Assembly (NCBI RefSeq): GCF_900115125.1
Contig: NZ_FOVJ01000001.1
Coordinates: forward strand, 901,852 to 965,851
Length of the DNA: 64,000 nt
Direction: 5' to 3'
Source: Nitrosospira briensis
GTDB taxonomy: Bacteria; Pseudomonadota; Gammaproteobacteria; Burkholderiales; Nitrosomonadaceae
Position numbers and translations under genes: made by a program. Positions 25,864-34,674 of the stretch are shown here, piece by piece. Position 1 is the first letter of the stretch. Every line of letters begins with the position of its first letter. The notes under the pieces were generated by a model, which was given only the letters and a program-made list of their open reading frames with translations, was not told the origin of the DNA and did not search any database.

Positions 25864-25895
25864 TGATACATAAGTAAAGCATTATGATTACAATC
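25864..25895 (+). promoter_or_regulatory. Shared block TGATACATA...TTACAATC upstream of small exported gene
   Basis: TGATACATA-N9-TTAT-N2-TTACAATC; the version at 16028-16057 has N7 in the first gap. It lies about 105 bases upstream of the ATG at 26002. It may be a regulatory site or a leftover of a shared element. Function unknown. Confidence 0.35.
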
Positions 25896-26001
25896 AAAAC
25901 ACGTGACTTTTATTTATAGAAATACCAAGTACAATTCTGACATGGACCGCATCAGGATGAAGCGGCTTTCACTTCATCTATTTCATTGGAGGCCATCTGT
26001 C

Positions 26002-26400
26002 ATGAAAAGTGAAATAAGGAAGTTTGTAGCGGCTATATCCACGCTGGGCCTGTTGGCGGCCTGCTCGGGGACCGGTGTAATTGACGCAAAGAAGGACGAC
26101 ACGAGCGTGTCCTCACAAAATCTCGCGCATTTTGTCGACCACGAAGGCCTTGCCAGGCGGTATGAAGACCGGGCCAGGAAACTGCTGGAAATAGCAGCGG
26201 AACACGAGAAACAGCTCCAGTATTACGGGGACAAAAGCTACCTTTACGAGAGACACGGACTGGATCGGCAGGCGCATGCCATTGCCCTGGTGCAAAGATA
26301 CAAGCGTGCAGCAGAGAAAGCCGCCGAAACTGCTTTTCACCACAGGACGGTGGCGCAACTTGCGAAACGCAATTATATTGCTTCGACGGTGTCACATTGA
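26002..26400 (+). CDS. Small lipoprotein, YLYGR family member 2
   Basis: 132 residues from the ATG at 26002, preceded by GGAGG about ten bases upstream. Upstream ATGs in frame add an unlikely N-terminus. A signal peptide with lipobox LLAAC follows, so this member is lipid-anchored, unlike its two relatives. The family block is present: HEGLARRYEDRARKLLE, YYGDKSYLYERHGLD, QAHAIALVQRYKRAAEKAAE. The conserved motif is slightly altered (YLYERHG for YLYGRQA). Probably a periplasmic or outer-membrane helical protein. Function unknown. Confidence 0.78.
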   Translation: MKSEIRKFVAAISTLGLLAACSGTGVIDAKKDDTSVSSQNLAHFVDHEGLARRYEDRARKLLEIAAEHEKQLQYYGDKSYLYERHGLDRQAHAIALVQRYKRAAEKAAETAFHHRTVAQLAKRNYIASTVSH

Positions 26401-26461
26401 TTCGGATTGCTCCAGGAGCAGCGGTGAACCAGACCGGAACTGGATGAAGCGGTAAGACCTG

Positions 26462-26485
26462 AATCTGCGGCACTGGCCGCAGATT
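26462..26485 (+). terminator. 10-bp hairpin after small lipoprotein gene
   Basis: AATCTGCGGC (26462-26471) pairs perfectly with GCCGCAGATT (26476-26485) around a 4-base loop. It lacks a following T-run, so it may protect the transcript 3' end rather than terminate it. It sits 33 bases before the dehydratase start. Confidence 0.5.
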
Positions 26486-26517
26486 AACTGTTCGCATCTC
26501 GTTGGAGATCTCTTTGA

Positions 26518-27453
26518 ATGCCGCTACATATTGAAACACCACTAATCAAATCACTTCCGATCAGCCGTAAAACAGGCCAATCCATTTGGCTGAAAATGGA
26601 GTCTGCGCAACCGTCCGGCTCTTTCAAAACTCGAGGAATCGGCTACGCCTGCGAAGAATATGTAAAGCAAGGAGCAAAACGTTTCATTGCATCATCGGGT
26701 GGTAATGCCGGGCTGGCAGTTGCTTTTGCCGGACGGCGCCTTTCGCTGCCTGTAGTTATCGTGGTACCTGAGACAGCTTCAAAACGGGCTGTAAACTTGA
26801 TGCGTTCAGAGAATGCGGAAGTAATAGTCCAGGGGAAGTCCCTGGATGACGCGCACCGGTTTGCACTATCACTCATGCAACCCGACGATGCATATATACA
26901 TCCTTTCAATGACCCCCTGCTCTGGAGAGGTCATGCCAGTCTGATTGATGAAATATTCCGTGCTGGCCTGAAGCCTGACGCAATCGTGCTCTCAGTCGGC
27001 GGTGGCGGCCTCCTTTGCGGCGTTATAGAAGGTTTGACGCAGAATGGATGGGCAGACGTGCCCGTCATCGCTGTTGAAACGGAAGGGGCCGACTCCTACG
27101 GGAAATCGTTAAATGCAGGATGCCTTGTCGAGCTTGCGAACATATCGAGTATTGCGACGACTTTAGGAGCTCGCATTGTTTGTGAACAAGCACTGGCGTA
27201 CTCCAGGAATCACCATATCGAGAGCGTCGTGTTGTCTGACAAATCGGCTGTTTCTGCTTCTTTGCAGTTTTTGCAGGATCATGACGTCGTCGTTGAGCCT
27301 GCTTGCGGCGTTGCGCTCGCCGCAGTTTACGAAAAAGTTGCAGCGTTATCAGAATATAAAACGGTCTTGGTTATCGTATGCGGCGGCGTTGGCTCTACCG
27401 CCGATGATTTGGTCGAGTGGGCACGTGTGGAATGTGACGTAGCAGAATGTTAA
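26518..27453 (+). CDS. PLP-dependent L-serine/L-threonine dehydratase-like enzyme
   Basis: 311 residues of the tryptophan-synthase-beta fold type II. The PLP lysine is Lys37 in SGSFKTRG, the substrate loop is ASSGGNAGLAVA, and the phosphate-binding loop is SVGGGGLLCG. Length and motifs resemble eukaryote-type serine dehydratase rather than the longer IlvA with its regulatory domain. It should convert serine (or threonine) to pyruvate (or 2-oxobutanoate) and ammonia in the cytosol. It converges with thrC. Confidence 0.88.
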   Translation: MPLHIETPLIKSLPISRKTGQSIWLKMESAQPSGSFKTRGIGYACEEYVKQGAKRFIASSGGNAGLAVAFAGRRLSLPVVIVVPETASKRAVNLMRSENAEVIVQGKSLDDAHRFALSLMQPDDAYIHPFNDPLLWRGHASLIDEIFRAGLKPDAIVLSVGGGGLLCGVIEGLTQNGWADVPVIAVETEGADSYGKSLNAGCLVELANISSIATTLGARIVCEQALAYSRNHHIESVVLSDKSAVSASLQFLQDHDVVVEPACGVALAAVYEKVAALSEYKTVLVIVCGGVGSTADDLVEWARVECDVAEC

Positions 27454-27576
27454 GTATTCAGTGCCCATTCCAGGGAGAAAAAGGGAAAAAACGTTTTGTG
27501 AGAACAATAGCCTGTTTTAAGAAAATAACGGCAAAAGAAGGTGAAGCTCAGTAAATAATCCACTCGAGGGACTTGT

Positions 27577-29028
27577 TCAGGCATTCCTCTGTTCAACCTG
27601 CTCGGTAATGAATGCTTTGACTGCGTCGGCGTCGGCATTCATGACGACATACCGCTGGGGCAGGTTTTCAATATTCTCGTACCCTGCGGGACGCGCGGGC
27701 TCTTCCCCGACAGCTTCAATAATGCTATCGGAAAATTTAACCGGGAGTGCGGTTTCCAGGCAGATTAACGGTATGCCCGCTTCGCGGTATTCGAGTCCCA
27801 CTTTCAGGCCATCGGCCGTATGCGGGTCCACCAAAACGCCATATTGCTCATGAATCCTGCGTATGGTGGCGATGCGCGCCGCGTGATTGCTGGTTCCTGA
27901 AACAAGACCAAATTCCTTCACCTTCTCCCACAAGGGCGTGCCGGCCAGATCAAAAGCACCGCTCCCGGCGCCATTCACTGTCCCGTCTCCACCCTTTTCC
28001 ACTGCTCGCCACAATTCTTTTACCCTGCCCGCGTTCCGCCCCGTCAGATCGAAAATGAAACGCTCGAAATTGGAAGCTTTGGAGATATCCATGGAAGGGC
28101 TGCTGGTGTGCAACGTTTCTTCAGTAGCCCGGGGCCGATAGCTTCCGGTCCTGAAAAACTCATCCAGCACATCGTTCTCATTGGTAGCAAGTATCAGCTT
28201 CCTGATCGGCAACCCCATCATGCGCGCTATATGGCCCGCGCAAATATTGCCAAAATTCCCTGACGGCACGGCGAAGGAAACCTGCTCCGAACTTGAACGG
28301 GTAGCGGCAAAATAACCTTTGAAGTAATAGACTATCTGCGCGGCGATGCGTGCCCAGTTTATCGAATTGACGGTGCCTATCCGAAATTTCTGCTTGAATG
28401 CATAATCGTTGCTGACCGCCTTGACGATATCCTGGCAATCATCAAACACGCCGCGAACGGCAATATTGAAAATGTTGGGGTCCTGCAAGGAAAACATCTG
28501 CGCTGTCTGAAACCGGCTCATCTTCCCTTGCGGAGAAAGCATGAATACCTTGATGCTGCGCTTACCCCTCATGGCATATTCCGCGCTTGGTCCCGTATCG
28601 CCGGAAGTAGCGCCGAGTATATTAAGATTATCCCCCGTTTTCTCGAGGACGTACTCGAACAAATTGCCCAGCAGTTGCATGGCGAGATCCTTGAACGCCA
28701 GTGTTGGCCCATTCGACAATCCAAGAACGTGCAGCCCTGGCTCCAGGGTTTTAAGGGGGGTAATCTCGTCGCTTTGAAATGATTCAGCGGTATAGGTCCG
28801 CGAGATGATGTCGCGCAAATCGGGTGCGGGAATGTCGTCCGCAAAATGCGAGATGATCTCGAACGCCAGATCGGAGTAACTCAGCTCGCGCAGCTTTTCC
28901 AGTTCCCTGAAATCGATCTTCGGATAAGCTTCAGGCATCGCCAACCCGCCGTCAGGCGCAAGCCCGCCGAGGAGAATTTTGGAAAACTTTTTTGGCGGCA
29001 TGCCGCCGCGAGTAGAGATATAGCGCAT
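27577..29028 (-). CDS. thrC: Threonine synthase
   Basis: 483 residues, typical for the proteobacterial threonine synthase with an N-terminal extension (MRYISTRGG). The PLP lysine is Lys113 in LAFKDLAMQ. ATSGDTGPSAEYAM and AVPSGNFGNICAGHIA are family signatures. It converts O-phosphohomoserine to threonine, the last step of threonine synthesis. It lies downstream of hom and alaA on the same strand, with a 359-base gap containing a dispersed repeat, so it may have its own promoter. Confidence 0.96.
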   Translation of the reverse strand: MRYISTRGGMPPKKFSKILLGGLAPDGGLAMPEAYPKIDFRELEKLRELSYSDLAFEIISHFADDIPAPDLRDIISRTYTAESFQSDEITPLKTLEPGLHVLGLSNGPTLAFKDLAMQLLGNLFEYVLEKTGDNLNILGATSGDTGPSAEYAMRGKRSIKVFMLSPQGKMSRFQTAQMFSLQDPNIFNIAVRGVFDDCQDIVKAVSNDYAFKQKFRIGTVNSINWARIAAQIVYYFKGYFAATRSSSEQVSFAVPSGNFGNICAGHIARMMGLPIRKLILATNENDVLDEFFRTGSYRPRATEETLHTSSPSMDISKASNFERFIFDLTGRNAGRVKELWRAVEKGGDGTVNGAGSGAFDLAGTPLWEKVKEFGLVSGTSNHAARIATIRRIHEQYGVLVDPHTADGLKVGLEYREAGIPLICLETALPVKFSDSIIEAVGEEPARPAGYENIENLPQRYVVMNADADAVKAFITEQVEQRNA

Positions 29029-29387
29029 ATGCTTACCAGGAATTCCAGAAAACGCTTTTATATGAAACTTCTACCCCCAATAATCCACATGTCTCATTAT
29101 CACCAGCCAGGTTCTAACGAAGCGGCAGTGGACGTCCAGCCGAGCCATCAACTTCGGCCGGTTGGCAAACAAACTAGCCTGCACGTGAAATTTTGAATTG
29201 CCACTGAGGTGTATTATTGATTCGGCGAGCAAACAGTACTAATGTCATACCGGCGAAAGCCGTATCCAGGGACGTTCGGAGTACGCCATTGCTGGCTTGG
29301 TCTGGGCTCCGGGTCAAGCCCGGAATGACGAGAATTCATAGTGTTCTCCGGCCGAATCAATAGATGTATCGGGGATTGTTTATCGGA
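29029..29387. other. hom-thrC gap with a dispersed repeat
   Basis: Non-coding 359 bases. It contains a repeat copy at 29244-29329 bounded by GTCATACCGG and CCGGAATGAC, near-perfect inverted ends. Otherwise nothing was recognised. Confidence 0.5.
29244..29329. repeat. Short dispersed repeat with inverted ends
   Basis: 86 bases with terminal arms GTCATACCGG and CCGGAATGAC (one mismatch), plus internal CGGCGAAAGCCG and CCGGGTCAAGCCCGG palindromes. It resembles the GTCATTCC-type repeats scattered in many proteobacterial genomes. A fragment occurs at 10383-10401. Confidence 0.65.
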
Positions 29388-30704
29388 CTATTTGCTACTC
29401 AAGTGTTCCAGCCGGATGCGCGTCACTTTACCGGTCGTCAAAGGCAGTTTTTTGATTTTCGCAATAGCGGCATCAATGTTTTTTTCCATCGCCAGATGAG
29501 TAAGCATGATGATGTCGACCTGGTCCTCCCCTTCGCTTGGCTCTTTCTGCACCATCGCCTCGATAGAAATGCCCAGATCGGCAAGTACGCGTGCGATATC
29601 AGCCAGTGCACCCGGTTTGTCGATCACCCGCAACCGGAGATAATATGAAGTCTCCACCTCCTGCATTGCGAGGATAGGGGTATTGGATAGCAGGTCAGGC
29701 TGGAAAGCAAGATGCGGAACGCGGTGCCTGGGATCGGCGGTATGCATGCGAGTTACATCCACCAGATCCGCCACAACCGAACTTGCAGTAGGTTCGGCGC
29801 CAGCGCCGGCCCCATAGTACAAGGTCGCGCCTACCGCATCGCCTTTCACCACGATGGCGTTCATGACGCCTTCCACGTTGGCTATCAACCGCCGCGCCGG
29901 TATCAGCGTGGGATGCACGCGCAATTCGATTCCCCGGCTGGTACGCCGGGTAATGCCAAGCAGCTTGATGCGGTAGCCAAGCTCCTCGGCATAGCGAATA
30001 TCTTCGCGAGTCAGATTTGTAATGCCCTCAGTGTAAGCCCTGTCAAACTGCATGGGAATCCCGAACGCGATAGACGCCATGATGGTGAGTTTGTGTGCAG
30101 CATCGATTCCCTCGATATCGAAAGTGGGATCGGCTTCGGCATAACCCAGCTTTTGCGCCTGCTTGAGCACGGTATCGAATGTCAGCCCCTTGTCACGCAT
30201 TTCCGACAGGATGAAGTTACTCGTACCGTTGATAATTCCGGCTATCCATTCGATCCGGTTGGCGGCCAATCCTTCGCGCAAGGCTTTGATGATCGGAATG
30301 CCGCCTGCTACAGCGGCCTCGAATGCGACCATTACCCCTTTCCTTTGCGCGGCGGCAAAAATTTCGGTGCCATGCGAGGCAAGCAATGCCTTATTGGCCG
30401 TAATGACATGCTTGCCATTCTCGATGGCCTTCAGCGTCAACTCCCTGGCAATGGTAGAGCCGCCGATCAGCTCGACCACAATATCGATATCGGGATTCGT
30501 TACCACCGAATTTGCATCGTCAGTAACGATGACATCATCCGCAGCCAGGTTACGCGCTTTCTCCACGTCGCGATCGGCGATCATGCGGATGACGATCCCG
30601 CGCCCCGCGCGCCGGGTAATTTCCTCCTGATTGCGTTTGAGTACCGCGAAAGTGCCACCGCCGACAGTGCCAATGCCTAACAGCCCTACGTTGATAGGTT
30701 TCAT
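29388..30704 (-). CDS. hom: Homoserine dehydrogenase
   Basis: 438 residues from the ATG at 30704, where the family's usual N-terminus MKPINVGLLGIGTVGGGT (NAD(P)-binding GxGxxG) begins. An in-frame ATG at 30791 adds 29 polar residues and lies 13 bases after alaA; it could be the true start. Signatures are KALREGLAANRIEWIAGIINGT and YAEADPTFDIEGIDAAHK. A C-terminal ACT domain (about 350-430, TSYYLRLRVIDKPGALADIA) suggests feedback control by threonine. It reduces aspartate semialdehyde to homoserine. Confidence 0.95.
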   Translation of the reverse strand: MKPINVGLLGIGTVGGGTFAVLKRNQEEITRRAGRGIVIRMIADRDVEKARNLAADDVIVTDDANSVVTNPDIDIVVELIGGSTIARELTLKAIENGKHVITANKALLASHGTEIFAAAQRKGVMVAFEAAVAGGIPIIKALREGLAANRIEWIAGIINGTSNFILSEMRDKGLTFDTVLKQAQKLGYAEADPTFDIEGIDAAHKLTIMASIAFGIPMQFDRAYTEGITNLTREDIRYAEELGYRIKLLGITRRTSRGIELRVHPTLIPARRLIANVEGVMNAIVVKGDAVGATLYYGAGAGAEPTASSVVADLVDVTRMHTADPRHRVPHLAFQPDLLSNTPILAMQEVETSYYLRLRVIDKPGALADIARVLADLGISIEAMVQKEPSEGEDQVDIIMLTHLAMEKNIDAAIAKIKKLPLTTGKVTRIRLEHLSSK

Positions 30705-30804
30705 ATCTTGCGTAATAACAAAGTTTCCGGAGATATCCGGCATTTCAGCTGAAGGCTCATCGTCTTTTTTCCCTTCCGTGTTCTTGTCCATTTTCAGGTC
30801 CGGC

Positions 30805-32031
30805 TCAAGTTCGATGCCGCTTGCGGTACCGCTCCAGAAACTCTGCAATGCGCCCGATCGCTTCTGTAAGGTCATCGCTGTTCGGCAAAAATACCGCGCG
30901 AAAATGGTCCGGTTGCGGCCAGTTGAAGCCGCTGCCCTGCACCAGCAACACTTTCTCTTCGATGAGCAGATCCAGGACAAACTGCTGATCGTCCTTGATC
31001 GGATACAGTTGCGGATCAAGACGCGGAAACAGATACATTGCCGCCTTCGGCTTATAGCATGTCACGCCCGGAATATCGGTCAATAACTTCCAGGCAAGAT
31101 CACGCTGCCGCATGAGTCGTCCTGTCGGCATTACCAGGTCATTGATGCTCTGGTAGCCGCCGAGAGCGGTCTGTATGCCGAATTGCGAGGGAACGTTCGC
31201 GCACAAGCGCATGGAAGCCAGCATGGTGAGCCCGGCAATATAATCACGGGCAAACTGTTTTGTTCCCGACACCACCGCCCAACCGGAGCGAAACCCCGCA
31301 GCCCGATAGTTCTTGGACAAGCCGTTCAGGGTAACAAACAGCACATCATCCGCCAGCGAGGCGATCGAGGTGTGTGTTGCGTCATCGTATAATACCTTGT
31401 CATAGATTTCATCCGCATAAATGATGAGCTGGTGCTGTCGGGCGATCTCGATGATCCCCAGCAGCACATCATCCGGATAAAGCGCGCCGGTGGGATTGTT
31501 GGGATTAATGACAATGATGGCGCGAGTGTTCGACGTAACCTTCGAACGGATATCTTCCAGGTCGGGAAGCCAGCCGGATTGCTCGTCACATACATAATGC
31601 CGGGCGGTCCCGCCCGCCAACACAACCGCTGCCGTCCACAGTGGATAGTCGGGAGAGGGAATCAGTACCTCATCGCCACTGTTCAGCAGTGCCTGCATGG
31701 CCATCACGATCAATTCGGAAACGCCGTTGCCGATATAAATATCTTCCAGCCGCACATCGGAAATTTGCTTTTCCTGCGTGTAATGCATGATCGCCTTTCG
31801 CGCTGCGAACAGGCCCTTTGAGTCGCAATAACCGGAAGCGGCAGAGAGGTTATGAATTACATCCTGCAGAATTTCCTCGGGCGCATCAAAGCCGAATGAA
31901 GCCGGGTTGCCGATATTGAGCTTGATGATGTAATGCCCTTCCTCTTCCATTTGCCGGGCGTGGTCGAGCACCGGCCCGCGAATGTCGTAGCACACGTTCG
32001 CCAGCTTGCTGGATTTCAGGATGGGCTGCAT
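30805..32031 (-). CDS. alaA: Alanine-synthesising aminotransferase, AlaA type
   Basis: 408 residues of aminotransferase class I/II. The N-terminus SSKLANVCYDIRGPVLDHA, LNIGNPASFGFDAPEEIL and SGYCDSKGLFAARKAI match E. coli AlaA (YfbQ) closely. The PLP lysine is Lys240 in NGLSKNYRAAGFRSGW. It should transfer an amino group from glutamate to pyruvate, giving alanine. It is first in a minus-strand series alaA-hom-thrC, a common betaproteobacterial arrangement. A hairpin with T-runs lies 53-73 bases upstream of its start. Confidence 0.9.
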   Translation of the reverse strand: MQPILKSSKLANVCYDIRGPVLDHARQMEEEGHYIIKLNIGNPASFGFDAPEEILQDVIHNLSAASGYCDSKGLFAARKAIMHYTQEKQISDVRLEDIYIGNGVSELIVMAMQALLNSGDEVLIPSPDYPLWTAAVVLAGGTARHYVCDEQSGWLPDLEDIRSKVTSNTRAIIVINPNNPTGALYPDDVLLGIIEIARQHQLIIYADEIYDKVLYDDATHTSIASLADDVLFVTLNGLSKNYRAAGFRSGWAVVSGTKQFARDYIAGLTMLASMRLCANVPSQFGIQTALGGYQSINDLVMPTGRLMRQRDLAWKLLTDIPGVTCYKPKAAMYLFPRLDPQLYPIKDDQQFVLDLLIEEKVLLVQGSGFNWPQPDHFRAVFLPNSDDLTEAIGRIAEFLERYRKRHRT

Positions 32032-32083
32032 ATATGGGGAGATCGGATCCGCAAAAGCGTTGATGAAGCGTCAGTAAAAAACA

Positions 32084-32104
32084 ACCCCTGTCGCAGGGGT
32101 TTTT
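32084..32104. terminator. Intrinsic-terminator-like hairpin upstream of alaA
   Basis: ACCCCTG (32084-32090) and CAGGGGT (32094-32100) form a tight stem with loop TCG. It is followed by TTTT on the plus strand and by TGTTTTTTA on the minus strand. No gene ends here; both neighbours start nearby. It lies in the alaA leader, so an attenuator role is possible, or it insulates the divergent genes. Confidence 0.6.
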
Positions 32105-32258
32105 GCCATTCAAGAACTTCCTGCTTCAAACTCGAGCCCGGTAAAATCCCCTGGTCCTTACGGTCAATTTTCTGCTTTTTTCAACCAAAAACTTTATTGC
32201 GAAGCAAAAAAGATGTAATGTTACCCGACCCTCCAATCTGCCGCAAATGGAGCCTTGA

Positions 32259-32633
32259 TTGAAGCTGCACCTTTCTACATTTTCCGAGCAAAATATATTT
32301 ACCGGTTACGGAGCCGGCTACGTCCTGGTCAACCGCAAACGCCATGAGCAGAATCTGATCGTATTGCCCGATCGCATCATTGAAAATTGGGAAGCTACTA
32401 CTTTCGAGCAACTCACGGCGGAGCATTTCGATTTTCTGCTCCCGCTGCAACCCGAAATGGTATTGTTCGGCACGGGCGCCAGGCTACGCTTCCCTCATCC
32501 CAAGCTGACCAGGGCATTGATCGGATCAGGCATCGGCGTTGAGGTAATGGACACGAGCGCGGCCTGTCGGACTTACAATATTCTGACCGATGAAGGAAGG
32601 CGTGTGGCAGCTGCGCTGCTCATTCAGGACTGA
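32259..32633 (+). CDS. Mth938-domain (DUF498) protein
   Basis: 124 residues from a TTG start with GGAG six bases upstream. The sequence (GYGAGYVLVNRKRHEQNLIVLPD, PEMVLFGTGARLRFPHP, GVEVMDTSAACRTYNIL) fits the Mth938-like family found across bacteria and in the mitochondrial complex I assembly factor NDUFAF3. The bacterial role is unclear. It is divergent from alaA. Confidence 0.85.
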   Translation: MKLHLSTFSEQNIFTGYGAGYVLVNRKRHEQNLIVLPDRIIENWEATTFEQLTAEHFDFLLPLQPEMVLFGTGARLRFPHPKLTRALIGSGIGVEVMDTSAACRTYNILTDEGRRVAAALLIQD

Positions 32634-32847
32634 ACAGATGTCCTCTACATCGCGGCGCCATGCGCCTGGCGCAACGCGCGGAGACGGCGCGTGTAAATGC
32701 GCTCCTTGATAGCCTGTCTCCCGCCTGGGGCACTTCAACTGGTTTTCCTAATAGTTTTCCTTAGGGTAAAACCAAGGTTTCCCCAATATACTCTTCGCAC
32801 CCATAGAGTTAGGATTAAGTTAACTTATTGGACGATCGGAGGGAATC

Positions 32848-33273
32848 ATGGAAACCAAATTCCTGAGTATGCTCAAGGCCATATCCCTGGCGAGCTTGCT
32901 GGGTATCCTGAGCCCCATCGCGACGGCTGCTGGCCCGCTCGACACCCCCGAGATTGCTGCAGCGGTCGAGACTGCCTCCACGCAAAGTGACCATGAGGCT
33001 GTTGCAAGGCATTATGAAGAAGCCGCAGCCGAATTGCAGGCAAAGCTGGCAGAAAAAGAAGAACTGCTGGAGCACTATGAGGATAAACCCTATCTTTATG
33101 GCAGACGAGCACAAGACCTGCAATCACACACTCATGCATTAATCCGCAATTACAAGAAAACAGTCAAGGAAACCATGCAAGTCGCGGCGACGCACAGGCA
33201 GATGGCTGCAAAGCTCAACACGAATCATGCCGCCAATGATGCTCAACGGCCTGATGCTGTGAGTGGATTATAA
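32848..33273 (+). CDS. Small exported helical protein, YLYGR family member 3
   Basis: 141 residues, ATG with GGAGG seven bases upstream. The signal peptide ends near ATAAG. The mature protein is helical and charged with the family block: DHEAVARHYEEAAAELQAK, then YEDKPYLYGRRAQDLQSH, THALIRNYKKTVKE. It is close to the protein at 12064 (both carry YLYGR-x-AQDLQ-x-HTHAL) and more distant from the one at 26002. Unknown function, presumably periplasmic. Confidence 0.8.
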   Translation: METKFLSMLKAISLASLLGILSPIATAAGPLDTPEIAAAVETASTQSDHEAVARHYEEAAAELQAKLAEKEELLEHYEDKPYLYGRRAQDLQSHTHALIRNYKKTVKETMQVAATHRQMAAKLNTNHAANDAQRPDAVSGL

Positions 33274-33291
33274 GGCTTTTACCTTTCCTTC

Positions 33292-33319
33292 CCTCAGCTG
33301 GCGCTCACCCCAGCTGAGG
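33292..33319. terminator. Hairpin between convergent genes
   Basis: CCTCAGCTGG (33292-33301) pairs with CCAGCTGAGG (33310-33319). It stands between the stops of the genes at 33273 and 33352 and may stop transcription from both sides, although T-runs are weak. Confidence 0.55.
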
Positions 33320-33351
33320 CTTACCAGCCTGTTGCTGCTTCCATCGACGTA

Positions 33352-34674
33352 TCAGAACGGGATGGTGGCATCCAGAGAGAACAGGAATTGGTCCTTCCTC
33401 CCATCAAACGGCCGGAACGCCCTGTTTATGCCATCCGCTCTGTCATAACGGACATTTGGCCTGATATTCAGCTTTTCCAAAAATCTCCAGTTCATTTTCA
33501 GCCTCCTCGCCGGTTTCCAGTTCATGCCTACCGTGACTGCATAATAATTGGCCGGTGCGCTGATAAAAGGTATGTTTCCCGCGTAACTGACGCCTTTGTT
33601 ATTGGTCGCGAATAGAATCCGGTTGGGGGAGGCCACCCGCCAACCGTTCCGATCGGTAAACCGTTCAGCACGAATGCCGATGGACAAATCGCTGAAAAGA
33701 TCGTAAGTCAGGTGCGTGTTGATGCTATACCACTCCGCATTACGGATTCCTCCGGGTAGATTGATGTCGGCGGCCCAGCCATAGGTGTGATGGAGGACCA
33801 TATGGGTTCGCGGCGTGATTCGATGCTGCAGGACGACGCTATACATCATCCACGGATCGTTTGTGGCTGTCTCGCCATAAGTCCCGCCCAAATTGGCCGA
33901 GGTCCTCCTGTCGTCGCTGGTCCAAAGAATGGCGGCCACCCCCCCCCAGTTGCCCCATTGTTTATCAAAGCCTCCATCCCAGCCACCCTTGGCGCTTCCC
34001 GTGGTTGCGCCGCCGATAACGGACCAATTGGCGTCCACCGTATAGTTGCCCAACAGCCCCGTATGGGTAAACGGCTCGCCGCTGGTAACAGTGAAGGTGC
34101 GGGTATAGAAGAAATTGTCGGGAGCAGGAACTGTCTCATAACCGAGCGGCGTATAAAAATGTCCGGCCTTGATATTGAGCCCGTTACCGAAGGGCACGTA
34201 GGCTTCCAGGTAAGCCTGCGGAAGCGCAATGCCATAAGTCCGGGTCGATTTACAGCATAAATCGAGATCCCAGTCGCCTCTGTCCGATGGTGCCCCGGTA
34301 TTTTCGTCGAACGCGGAAATGCCGTAAGCCTGCGTATAAATCGCGTCCGTACCAAACAGAAAATCAAAACGGCCGCCCACACCCCATTCCGCGCCTCCCG
34401 ACGGTACAGGACGCTGAACGAATAAATTAAACTGATTCAGTTGAAACCGATTGGACCGGTCCGCAAAAGTAACAGGACCATTGAAGCCATCCGCGGGATT
34501 ATTTGCGTTATGGGTGGCTCCGCCATTGATCCAGCCTCCCAGTTCAAGACGGCTTTCCTTGAGGTAATTTGTTAAGTTATTGGCGTACGCCGCACCTGCA
34601 GTAAGACCGGCAAACAATAGGAGGCTTATCAGGGCGGATACCGCCTGACCTTTATTATTTACCGGGTGATTCAT
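33352..34674 (-). CDS. Outer-membrane beta-barrel porin, BBP2/OmpL-like
   Basis: 440 residues from the ATG at 34674, with AAAGGA nine bases upstream. A signal peptide ends at AYAN. The body alternates aromatic and polar residues, with Gly/Asn-rich turns and a final strand ending FSLDATIPF, the terminal Phe of outer-membrane barrels. The layout RLELGGWINGG, HFYTPLGYETVPAPDNFFYTR fits the putative beta-barrel porin-2 family. It probably admits small solutes of unknown type. An 18-bp perfect palindrome lies 41-58 bases upstream of the start, so a dimeric regulator may control it. Confidence 0.85.
   Translation of the reverse strand: MNHPVNNKGQAVSALISLLLFAGLTAGAAYANNLTNYLKESRLELGGWINGGATHNANNPADGFNGPVTFADRSNRFQLNQFNLFVQRPVPSGGAEWGVGGRFDFLFGTDAIYTQAYGISAFDENTGAPSDRGDWDLDLCCKSTRTYGIALPQAYLEAYVPFGNGLNIKAGHFYTPLGYETVPAPDNFFYTRTFTVTSGEPFTHTGLLGNYTVDANWSVIGGATTGSAKGGWDGGFDKQWGNWGGVAAILWTSDDRRTSANLGGTYGETATNDPWMMYSVVLQHRITPRTHMVLHHTYGWAADINLPGGIRNAEWYSINTHLTYDLFSDLSIGIRAERFTDRNGWRVASPNRILFATNNKGVSYAGNIPFISAPANYYAVTVGMNWKPARRLKMNWRFLEKLNIRPNVRYDRADGINRAFRPFDGRKDQFLFSLDATIPF

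Noticed and set aside
29712-30680. A 322-codon plus-strand frame opposite hom
   Set aside because: It lies antisense to the catalytic core of homoserine dehydrogenase and has no protein-like domain.
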